DNA of 64,000 bases from contig CAYXHM010000004.1 of assembly GCA_964464965.1 (NCBI GenBank), positions 62,001-126,000 of the forward strand. Reading direction: 5' to 3'. Position 1 is the first letter of the stretch. Each line of letters opens with the position of its first letter. Positions 17,184 through 23,776 of the stretch are shown piece by piece. Position numbers and translations under genes: made by a program. Origin of the DNA: UBA5543 sp964464965 (GTDB lineage Bacteria; Bacteroidota; Bacteroidia; Chitinophagales; Chitinophagaceae). Under the pieces are notes generated by a model. It was not told the origin of the DNA, did no database searches, and worked only from the letters and a program-made list of their open reading frames with translations.

Positions 17184-17235
17184 GTCAGCAGATCATCACG
17201 TCGTCCTGCTTTGGCGGCACTACTCATGATGACAG
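17184..17235 (+). repeat. Interspersed repeat (CAGCAGAT...GACAG family), copy 2
   Basis: Reads GTCAGCAGAT, then CGTCCTGCTTTGGCGG, then CATGATGACAG. It is inverted relative to 12673-12727 and lies on the other side of the NTPase gene. Confidence 0.75.
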
Positions 17236-17240
17236 TACCA

Positions 17241-17274
17241 TTGTGCTTACTTCTTGTTTTTTTACTTAACTTTG
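17241..17274 (+). promoter_or_regulatory. Promoter of small membrane protein gene
   Basis: TTG at 17241-17243, a 23-base gap, then TAACTTTG at 17267-17274, a TAnnTTTG match 31 bases before the ATG. Confidence 0.5.
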
Positions 17275-17305
17275 TAATTAAAAGTACTTTCTAAAAAAAT
17301 ATACA

Positions 17306-17500
17306 ATGAGCAAAGAAATAAGCCGGGGGCTAAAATTGGGTAGGGTATTTTCAATGATAACCGTACTGCTGGGCGCAGCATTAATTACCTATATGATAAC
17401 GGTGGAAGGTGAGCTGGGAGCCTTGCCGCTGTTTTTAATAATAGTGGGTATAGTATGGGTGGTTATAAACCGGTATAAGATTAGAAAACAGCAGCAGTAA
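17306..17500 (+). CDS. Small two-helix membrane protein
   Basis: A 64-residue protein with two hydrophobic helices (VFSMITVLLGAALITYMIT and LPLFLIIVGIVWVVI) and a basic tail NRYKIRKQQQ. No family is recognised. It has a good promoter and a proper ATG, so it is probably real. The basic end after the second helix predicts both termini in the cytoplasm. It lies between repeats, next to the defence-like gene but on the other strand. Confidence 0.65.
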   Translation: MSKEISRGLKLGRVFSMITVLLGAALITYMITVEGELGALPLFLIIVGIVWVVINRYKIRKQQQ

Positions 17501-17829
17501 AAGATAGAACCTGCACCAGTGCAGGATTGGTATTTCATCCTGTTTCGCGAGGCCGCCCCGAAGAGTCGGGATTAAGAAACTTCATGCCTCGCGGTGACGG
17601 GTGGGGTAGTAGAGTAGAATTTCAGGACGTACAAGAGTGCGACGCAACGGACGCCGGATAGTAGCATTTAAGTTTGGATAATAATCATTAAATATGTAAA
17701 TTTGCTTAACAAAGCAGCCGCCTTGTGCAATCCCGGCGGCGTCGGGATGTTAGTTCCTAAAAATCTTTTTCACAAACCTTCCTCCTGCTCCCTGCGGGGA
17801 GGCCGGGAGGGCTAAAATTTCCTTTCGTC
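17501..17829. other. Gene-free spacer with repeats
   Basis: Contains the long palindromic repeat at 17539-17601 and a GC-rich module near 17778-17812 (CTCCCTGCGGGGAGGCCGGG). I see no gene in between. Confidence 0.55.
17539..17601 (+). repeat. Short palindromic repeat (CGAGGC/GCCTCG family), copy 2
   Basis: TGTTTCGCGAGGC...TGCCTCGCGGTGACGGG matches the reverse complement of 11607-11648. The loop is about 23 bases longer and carries an extra mini-hairpin CCCGA-AGAG-TCGGG. Confidence 0.7.
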
Positions 17830-18750
17830 ATGAACATTAAACCAAAGCACCTGCAGTTTTGCATGGCCTACCTGCAAACCAGCGACCCCGGCGTGGCCTA
17901 CAAAATGACCTATCCCAAAGCGGGCATGAAATCGCTCTACGCAGCAGCATCGCGCCTGATGGCCCGCCCCGAGGTAAGCGCCTGGATAGAAGATACCCGC
18001 GAAATGATGCAGCAGCGCATCCTCCGCGAGATACAGGCCGACCAGGTACAGGCCAAAAAAGAGCAGCTGCTCAGCATCAACGAAAAGCGCAATGTACTTA
18101 CCCGCATTATAACCGGCGAGGCTAAGCGCAGCCGCCATATAAAAACCAAATACGGTGTAACCAAAGTGGAGGACGACCAGCCTGTGTACGCCATCCTGCG
18201 CGCAATAGACATGGACACCCGCCTGGAGAACTTCCAGAACTACCTCATCCACCGCGACAGCTGGGGCAAAACGCCCGTCCTGCACATAAACCCGCCCACA
18301 CTGCAGCAACAGGTAAATATATTGATAGCACAAGCCACAAAAGAGGAAATCCCGGAGGGGCATAAAACGATTCCCCTCCTTACGAAGGAGGGGAGCATGG
18401 ACGTTCTGCCCCCGGCAGAGGAAGTCCATGCAGGGGAGGTAGCACCCGCGCAGGAAAACCTGTCCCCCGCCGGCGGGGGTGTCCGCAGGACGGGGGTGGA
18501 CCCACTCGCACAGGAAAAAGCAACACAGGAAAAAGCAACACCGGAAAAAGTCCCCTCTCCTCGGGAGAGGGCGGAGGGTGAGGTTTCCCCCGCGAGTAAC
18601 ACATCCCTCCTGCCTCCCTTCGAAGGGAGAATTGAGGAGACAACAAATTCCTCCTTTGAAGGAGGTGCCGCAGGCGGAGGATGTCCACCGCACCGGAAAA
18701 AACAACACCCGAAAAAAGCGACATTTTTTTCCCGGGTGCTGATTACTTAA
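17830..18750 (+). CDS. Orphan phage terminase small subunit-like protein with repeat-derived tail
   Basis: A 306-residue frame. Residues 1-60 (KPKHLQFCMAYLQTSDPGVAYKMTYPKAG...AASRLMARPEVSAWI) match the DNA-binding N-terminus of phage terminase small subunits, and residues to about 170 are helical and charged. From about residue 175 the sequence is translated palindromic repeat (clusters at 18372-18690) that happens to stay open: low-complexity, rich in P, E, G and A. No large terminase, portal or capsid gene is nearby, so this is a phage remnant or a domesticated gene. Whether the tail is translated is unknown; frame maintenance over 130 codons hints that it may be. The ATG lies directly after another GC-rich repeat. 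Confidence 0.65.
   Translation: MNIKPKHLQFCMAYLQTSDPGVAYKMTYPKAGMKSLYAAASRLMARPEVSAWIEDTREMMQQRILREIQADQVQAKKEQLLSINEKRNVLTRIITGEAKRSRHIKTKYGVTKVEDDQPVYAILRAIDMDTRLENFQNYLIHRDSWGKTPVLHINPPTLQQQVNILIAQATKEEIPEGHKTIPLLTKEGSMDVLPPAEEVHAGEVAPAQENLSPAGGGVRRTGVDPLAQEKATQEKATPEKVPSPRERAEGEVSPASNTSLLPPFEGRIEETTNSSFEGGAAGGGCPPHRKKQHPKKATFFSRVLIT
18372..18690 (+). repeat. GC-rich mosaic palindromic repeats inside the terminase-like ORF, cluster 4
   Basis: Successive modules are: CCCCTCCTTACGAAGGAGGGG (18373-18393); hairpin GCATGGAC..GTCCATGC with inner TCTGCC/GGCAGA (18395-18431); linker CACCCGCGCAGGA; CCCCCGCCGGCGGGGG near 18464-18479; GTCCGCAGGACGGGGGTGGAC; linker CACTCGCACAGGA; CCTCTCCTCGGGAGAGG near 18554-18570; and palindromes around CCCTTCGAAGGG and CTCCTTTGAAGGAG (to about 18665). 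Module order matches clusters 1 and 2. Confidence 0.85.
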
Positions 18751-18822
18751 CAAAACTTAACAAACGAGCCTTGCGAGTTCGTTAACGCCAATAAAAATCT
18801 ACCTCAGGTTAACAAAAATGCC

Positions 18823-18855
18823 ACCCTCTCCCTGGGAGAGGGCCGGGGTGAGGCC
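18823..18855 (+). repeat. GC-rich palindromic repeat, cluster 5
   Basis: CCCTCTCCCTGGGAGAGGG followed by CCGGGGTGAGG, the same module as near 18554 and 12622. Confidence 0.8.
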
Positions 18856-18922
18856 AAAAAGCGTATCTTCGCCCCGTATTCACAACCTGCACGGGAATAA
18901 TATTAATTATCCTTCAATAATT

Positions 18923-18954
18923 TTTGTGTGTAATGAAAAGTTACATTACCTTTG
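18923..18954 (+). promoter_or_regulatory. rpsL-rpsG promoter
   Basis: TTTG at 18923-18926, a 20-base gap, TACCTTTG at 18947-18954: an excellent Bacteroidota sigma-A promoter 36 bases before rpsL. Confidence 0.8.
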
Positions 18955-18989
18955 CAGTCCTTAAAAAAAATATATTAACGGTATAGCAA

Positions 18990-19370
18990 ATGCCTACAAT
19001 TCAACAATTAGTAAGAAAAGGCCGCAAGCAGGTAGAGGTTAAATCTAAATCTCGTGCGTTGGACGCATGTCCTCAACGCCGTGGTGTATGTACCCGTGTA
19101 TATACTACTACACCTAAGAAACCAAACTCTGCACTGCGTAAAGTGGCTAAAGTACGTTTGACTAACAAGATAGAGGTGATTGCCTACATTCCTGGTGAGG
19201 GCCACAACCTGCAGGAGCACAGTATCGTACTGATACGTGGCGGCAGGGTGAAAGACCTTCCGGGTGTACGTTACCACATCGTTCGTGGCGCGCTGGATAC
19301 TGCGGGTGTAAAAGACCGTAAACAGAGCCGCAGTAAATACGGTACGAAAAGAGAAAAAGCTAAGAAATAA
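18990..19370 (+). CDS. rpsL: 30S ribosomal protein S12
   Basis: A 126-residue S12 of the decoding centre. The conserved TIQQLVRKGR, CPQRRGVCTRVYTTTPKKPNSALRKVAKV and GEGHNLQEHSIVLIRGGRVKDLPGVRYHIVRG blocks are all present. The lysine of TPKKPNS, the classical streptomycin-resistance position, is the wild-type residue. It is first in a two-gene operon with rpsG, 36 bases downstream. Confidence 0.99.
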   Translation: MPTIQQLVRKGRKQVEVKSKSRALDACPQRRGVCTRVYTTTPKKPNSALRKVAKVRLTNKIEVIAYIPGEGHNLQEHSIVLIRGGRVKDLPGVRYHIVRGALDTAGVKDRKQSRSKYGTKREKAKK

Positions 19371-19406
19371 TTTAATTATAACAAGCCAATCATATAATAT
19401 AATACA

Positions 19407-19874
19407 ATGAGGAAGGCACAAGCTAAAAAGATACCTTTAGCACCAGACCCAAGGTTCAACGATAAAAACGTTACACGTTTCGTAAACTGCATGATGTGGG
19501 GTGGTAACAAGAGTGTAGTATTGAAAGCGTTCTATGACGCTATAGATAAAGTTTCAAAAATCAGTGGCGAAGATGGCTATGAGGTTTGGAAAAAAGCGTT
19601 GCAAAACGTTACACCAAGCGTAGAAGTACGCAGCCGCCGTATAGGTGGTGCTACCTTCCAGATACCTGCAGAGGTTCGTCCGGATCGTAAAATATCCCTG
19701 AGCATCAAATGGCTGATCCGTTTCAGCCGCGAGCGCAACGGCCGTACCATAGCCGACAAGCTGGCCAACGAAATAGTTGCCGCTGCAAAAGGCGAGGGTG
19801 CTGCATTCAAGAAAAAAGAAGATACTCACCGTATGGCCGATGCGAACAAAGCATTTGCTCACTTCAGGATCTAG
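19407..19874 (+). CDS. rpsG: 30S ribosomal protein S7
   Basis: A 155-residue S7 that nucleates the 30S head on 16S rRNA. MRKAQAKKIPLAPDPRF, KVTRFVNCMM-like and EVRSRRIGGATFQIPAEVRPDRK blocks fit the family, and the length is normal. It is cotranscribed with rpsL. A terminator follows at once and fusA, the usual next gene of the str operon, is absent here. Confidence 0.99.
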   Translation: MRKAQAKKIPLAPDPRFNDKNVTRFVNCMMWGGNKSVVLKAFYDAIDKVSKISGEDGYEVWKKALQNVTPSVEVRSRRIGGATFQIPAEVRPDRKISLSIKWLIRFSRERNGRTIADKLANEIVAAAKGEGAAFKKKEDTHRMADANKAFAHFRI

Positions 19875-19902
19875 TAGTATTTATATAATATTTTTATATA
19901 AG

Positions 19903-19930
19903 AAGGGTTGCCGTTTGGCGGCCCTTTTTT
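19903..19930 (+). terminator. Terminator after rpsG
   Basis: Stem AAGGGTTGCC/GGCGGCCCTT with two G-T pairs, a short loop and six T. It closes the rpsL-rpsG operon before recA. Confidence 0.9.
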
Positions 19931-19999
19931 GTGGGTAAATTTTTAACCTGGAAACCGGGTTTTGGCTTATTTTCGGTCTCGGTAAAATAAATTTTAAAA

Positions 20000-20055
20000 T
20001 TTGTACAAAATAATTGCACATTTGTACATTTATTTAAAAACAGGTTGTATATTTG
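20000..20055 (+). promoter_or_regulatory. recA promoter with TTTGTAC repeats
   Basis: TATATTTG at 20048-20055 is a strong -7 element, with TTTG at 20021-20024 as a possible -33. The sequence also holds TTTGTACAAA (perfect 10-base palindrome, 20000-20009) and a second TTTGTAC starting 21 bases on (20021). This may be an SOS-type operator; that is inference. Confidence 0.55.
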
Positions 20056-20093
20056 ACCAATAATTAAACTTCTAACACAATAATTTTAAGAAA

Positions 20094-21092
20094 ATGGCAG
20101 CAGATGACAAATTAAAGGTTTTAAAGCTCGCTCTTGATAAGATCGAGAAGGATTATGGCAAAGGCTCTGTAATGATGTTGGGCGACAAGCAAAAGGTCAA
20201 CATAGAAACAATCAGTACAGGTTCTTTAGGATTGGATGTGGCATTAGGAGTAGGTGGCTTCCCGCGTGGGCGTATTATTGAGATTTATGGCCCTGAGTCT
20301 TCAGGTAAGACGACGATAGCCATCCATACAATAGCTGAGGCACAAAAGAAAGGCGGCATATGTGCTATAATAGATGCTGAGCACGCTTTTGACGCCAGCT
20401 ACGCCCGCAAACTGGGTGTGGACGTAGATAACCTCATTATTTCGCAACCTGATTATGGTGAACAAGGTCTTGAAATAGCGGACAGGCTTATATCTTCAGG
20501 TGCACTGGATGTAGTAGTAATTGACTCTGTGGCAGCACTGGTGCCTAAAGGAGAACTGGAAGGTGAAATGGGCGACAGTAAAATGGGCCTGCAGGCAAGG
20601 CTGATGAGCCAGGCCTTGCGTAAGCTTACGGCCACTATAAACCGTACAGGTTGCTGCTGTATATTTATCAACCAGCTTCGTGAGAAGATAGGTGTGATGT
20701 TTGGCAATCCTGAAACAACTACCGGTGGTAATGCATTGAAGTTCTACGCTTCTGTACGTTTGGACATACGTCGTGTAAGCCAGATAAAAGACGGTGATGT
20801 GGCCAGCGGTAACCGTACCAAGGTGAAAGTGGTGAAAAACAAAGTAGCTCCGCCTTTCCGTGTAGTTGAGTTTGATATTATATTCGGACAGGGAATAAGT
20901 AAAGTAGGCGAAATAATAGATATGGGTGTAGAACTGGGTGTGCTTAATAAGAGTGGCTCATGGTTTAGCTATGGTGATGCCAAGATAGGCCAGGGTAGGG
21001 ATGCTGTGAAACAGTTTATGCAGGATAACCCCGAGATGATGGAAGAGGTAGAGGCGAAAATAAGGGTGCTGCTACAGCCCGCAGAAGAATAG
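20094..21092 (+). CDS. recA: Recombinase RecA
   Basis: A 332-residue RecA that forms filaments on single-stranded DNA for homologous recombination and SOS signalling. Walker A is GPESSGKTT, followed by the family blocks IDAEHAFDASYARKLGVD, VVIDSVAALVPKGELEGEMGD, MSQALRKL, FINQLREKIGVMFGNPETTTGGNALKFYASVRLDIRR and the L2 region. The C-terminus is short and ends in an acidic segment. It is monocistronic, with a strong promoter and terminator. Its promoter repeats may be a damage-regulated site, which would connect it with the translesion genes at 59-64 kb. Confidence 0.99.
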   Translation: MAADDKLKVLKLALDKIEKDYGKGSVMMLGDKQKVNIETISTGSLGLDVALGVGGFPRGRIIEIYGPESSGKTTIAIHTIAEAQKKGGICAIIDAEHAFDASYARKLGVDVDNLIISQPDYGEQGLEIADRLISSGALDVVVIDSVAALVPKGELEGEMGDSKMGLQARLMSQALRKLTATINRTGCCCIFINQLREKIGVMFGNPETTTGGNALKFYASVRLDIRRVSQIKDGDVASGNRTKVKVVKNKVAPPFRVVEFDIIFGQGISKVGEIIDMGVELGVLNKSGSWFSYGDAKIGQGRDAVKQFMQDNPEMMEEVEAKIRVLLQPAEE

Positions 21093-21120
21093 AATAATAA
21101 GAAGGGTTAGTAACCATAAG

Positions 21121-21150
21121 AAGGGGCATAGCGAAAGCTATACCCCTTTG
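21121..21150 (+). terminator. Terminator after recA
   Basis: Twelve-base stem AAGGGGCATAGC/GCTATACCCCTT with one mismatch and a GAAA loop, followed by TTTG. Confidence 0.8.
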
Positions 21151-21181
21151 TTCATTTATATGTGTTTTTGCATTGCACAAT

Positions 21182-22528
21182 TTATTCTTTCATAAACCGG
21201 GCAGCCTTATCTCCTATCCTGATAAGATATATGCCGGAAGGTAATTGCGTAGTATTTATGTGCATGTTATTACCCTCGTTTTTTACAGGTAACACTATGG
21301 TTGCTCCCGTAATGGTAGAGACATGTATTTCTTGTTGTTGAATACCTTTTACAACCAGCATATCATTAACAGGATTAGGGTAAATAACCAGGTTGTTAAT
21401 TTGTAATTCCCTAACAGTGTTTGGTGTAAAAGCGACAAAAGCACTGAGAACTGTATCCGTTGGAGAGCAGCTTGGCCCACTACTCACCCATACAGATATG
21501 AATTCGCCCTGCTGTATATCTACTCCAAATACCAGGTTAAGGGTTTTAAAAACTTCTCCCGGAATATCCTTCCCGTTTTTACGCCATTGGTAGGAGACAT
21601 TGATGCTGCTATCAAGAATATTGGCAGTAAGCGTTACAGGGGTATATTGGCCTATATAAAATCCTGGTTTTGCCGATATGGATACTGTAGGGTTAACCAC
21701 AGGATAAACGTCAATTATGGCTGTGTCCGGGATAGAATGGCAACCCATGCTGTCAACGGTTAGTATGTAGGTATGCCTGCCTGTTGATATGTAGTTTGCC
21801 TGTAAAATATTCTGGGTATGTATTTGGCCTACAAAAGGCCCAATCCAATTGTAATCTTCACCTATACCTGCGGGCGTACTGAATATTTTCAGTGTGTCAC
21901 CTTTGCATAAGGGGCTATTGCTGGATACAACAGGAGTAGCAGGCCTGGTATTGATATCAGTAGGCGCAATAGTAACAGAACCTGTATCTGAAACACAACC
22001 AAAGGTATCTATATGTACAGAGTTGTATTCACCGGTATTGGCTTTGCCTGCAAGTGGTATATGAGATAAAAGCAAGGTGTCATTGAAGCCTGCCGGCCCC
22101 CATATTTTTGTTTTAAGACCGGTACCTCCGGTAGAAGGGGTGGTATTAAGATATAAAGTATCGCCGATGCACATAGGTACACCAGCATTTATTACAGGTT
22201 TCGCAGGTGGAATATGTACTGTGATATTTATAGTATCGCTATCGCTGGGGCAACCGGCTTTGGTTCCTACTACTTTATATATGCCGGAATTTATGCCTGT
22301 AGCGTTTGTTACTGTTTCATTCTGGCCGGTGCGGTTAAAACCAGCAGGGCCACTCCATTTGTACGTAACACCACTGGTGCCCACGTTGGCAACTAATGTA
22401 AAGCCTGTTCCACTACATATTGTATCAGGGAACTGTGCTATTTCAATGTCAATATTACACTGTGCATTTATTTGGGTATAAAACAACATCGTAATAAAAC
22501 AACCCGAAAAAAAATATTTCATTTTCAT
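21182..22528 (-). CDS. T9SS-secreted protein with Ig/PKD-like repeats
   Basis: A 448-residue cell-surface or secreted protein. It has a signal peptide (MKMKYFFSGCFITMLFYTQINAQ). At least four repeats follow, each with a CSGTGFTLVANV / CIGDTLYLNTTP / CKGDTLKIFSTP core and then the Y-x-W-x-GP pattern of Ig/PKD-like domains. The last 75 residues (VIYPNPVNDMLVVKG ... LPSGIYLIRI) are a type IX secretion C-terminal sorting domain. Likely an adhesin or matrix protein; no enzyme domain is seen. It converges with recA across the terminator. Confidence 0.85.
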   Translation of the reverse strand: MKMKYFFSGCFITMLFYTQINAQCNIDIEIAQFPDTICSGTGFTLVANVGTSGVTYKWSGPAGFNRTGQNETVTNATGINSGIYKVVGTKAGCPSDSDTINITVHIPPAKPVINAGVPMCIGDTLYLNTTPSTGGTGLKTKIWGPAGFNDTLLLSHIPLAGKANTGEYNSVHIDTFGCVSDTGSVTIAPTDINTRPATPVVSSNSPLCKGDTLKIFSTPAGIGEDYNWIGPFVGQIHTQNILQANYISTGRHTYILTVDSMGCHSIPDTAIIDVYPVVNPTVSISAKPGFYIGQYTPVTLTANILDSSINVSYQWRKNGKDIPGEVFKTLNLVFGVDIQQGEFISVWVSSGPSCSPTDTVLSAFVAFTPNTVRELQINNLVIYPNPVNDMLVVKGIQQQEIHVSTITGATIVLPVKNEGNNMHINTTQLPSGIYLIRIGDKAARFMKE

Positions 22529-22708
22529 ATAAGCAGCTCCTGTTTTATCTATTACAATATTAAGATAAACGCAGGGTAAAACAATAGGCTAGTTGTTATG
22601 CATAAGGGTTTGATACTTAGTTTATTTTATAAAACACTATAGCAAAAATTATGAATTATAAAAAACCGACTATATTTTTGCTGACAATTTTATGACAACT
22701 CACTACTT

Positions 22709-23710
22709 ATGAAAAAAGTTTTTAAATGGTTAGGCATCATTGTTGGTGTCATTATTTTATTGATATGTGCCAGCATCGGTTACGTTAAGATGGCATTGCC
22801 AAATGTGGGTGACGCGCCGGACCTTAAAGTGGAATTAACCCCTGAGAGGATAGAAAGAGGCAGGTACCTTGCCAATTCGGTAACTGTTTGCATGGATTGC
22901 CACTCTACACGCGACTGGACAAAATTTGCAGGACCACTTGTACCGGGTACTGAAGGTATAGGTGGCGAACGTTTTGACCGGACAATGGGTTTCCCCGGTG
23001 TGTTCTATTCTAAAAATATTACACCAGCGGCTATAGGCGACTGGACAGATGGAGAAATATACAGAACTATTACATCCGGCGTGGACAGAAATAATGAGCC
23101 ACTGTTCCCTGTGATGCCGTACCACAATTATGGTAAAATGGCGGATGAAGATATTTATTCCATAATAGCATATATCAGGTCATTACCTGCTAAAGAAAGC
23201 TCAATACCTGAACGTGAAGTGGATATGCCATTCCCGCTTATCATGCGGTTAATGCCTGAAAAAGGCACACCATCCGTTATGCCTGAACCTACTGATACCA
23301 AAGCATATGGAGCTTATATGGTAAATGCTTCAGGCTGCCGTGAGTGCCATACACAGGTGAAGGACGGACAGGTAATACCCGAACTGGCATTTGGCGGTGG
23401 CAGAACATTTGATATGCCTGGCGGTGTGCTAACCACGCCAAACATTACCCCACATGCTACAGGATTGGGTTATTGGTCGCAAGAGCAGTTCCTGGCTAAG
23501 TTCAGGATATACCGCGATTCTGCTTATCAATCTCCTAAAATTGACTTCATGAACGAGTATAACACGATAATGCCCTGGGTGATGTATAGTACAATGACGG
23601 ATAGAGACCTGGTAGCTATTTATGAATACCTGAAAACAGTGAAGCCTATAGAAAACCAGGTGACAAAATGGAAGCCAAGGCAAAAGACTACGGAGGTAGC
23701 CAGGAATTAG
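22709..23710 (+). CDS. Dihaem cytochrome c family protein
   Basis: A 333-residue envelope-anchored c-type cytochrome. An uncleaved-looking N-terminal helix (WLGIIVGVIILLICASIGYV) is followed by two haem-binding CxxCH sites: CMDCH (residues 61-65) and CRECH (210-214). Methionine-rich GVFYSKNITPAAIGDW and GGVLTTPNITPHATGLGYW segments follow each site, suggesting two similar cytochrome c domains. A role in respiratory electron transfer is likely; the partner is not nearby. A strong two-way terminator follows. Confidence 0.92.
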   Translation: MKKVFKWLGIIVGVIILLICASIGYVKMALPNVGDAPDLKVELTPERIERGRYLANSVTVCMDCHSTRDWTKFAGPLVPGTEGIGGERFDRTMGFPGVFYSKNITPAAIGDWTDGEIYRTITSGVDRNNEPLFPVMPYHNYGKMADEDIYSIIAYIRSLPAKESSIPEREVDMPFPLIMRLMPEKGTPSVMPEPTDTKAYGAYMVNASGCRECHTQVKDGQVIPELAFGGGRTFDMPGGVLTTPNITPHATGLGYWSQEQFLAKFRIYRDSAYQSPKIDFMNEYNTIMPWVMYSTMTDRDLVAIYEYLKTVKPIENQVTKWKPRQKTTEVARN

Positions 23711-23735
23711 AATAATAAGAATAACTTAGGTAAAG

Positions 23736-23772
23736 AACAAAGGCGTGGATTTTTCCATGCCTTTGTTTCTTT
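23736..23772. terminator. Bidirectional terminator between convergent genes
   Basis: Fourteen-base stem (23736-23749 with 23754-23767) with a TTTT loop, flanked by A and T runs. It ends both the cytochrome gene and the metalloprotease gene. Confidence 0.92.
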
Positions 23773-23776
23773 ATAA

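Larger units (their letters stand above)
16928..17305. other. Intergenic region upstream of the NTPase gene
   Basis: AT-rich leader of the minus-strand NTPase gene, then copy 2 of the interspersed repeat at 17184-17235 and the promoter of the small membrane protein. The frame at 17085-17294 crosses the repeat and is not supported. Confidence 0.5.

Noticed and set aside
18370..18720. CRISPR array
   Set aside because: Repeats are diverse palindromes with irregular spacing and no constant repeat with unique spacers; no cas gene.
17812..18753. 313-codon open frame antisense to the terminase-like gene
   Set aside because: It exists because GC-rich palindromes are open in both directions; the sense frame has the terminase match and the antisense has no domain or start context.
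10500..18900. Insertion sequence
   Set aside because: The repeats suggested mobile DNA, but no transposase or integrase ORF is visible in this region.
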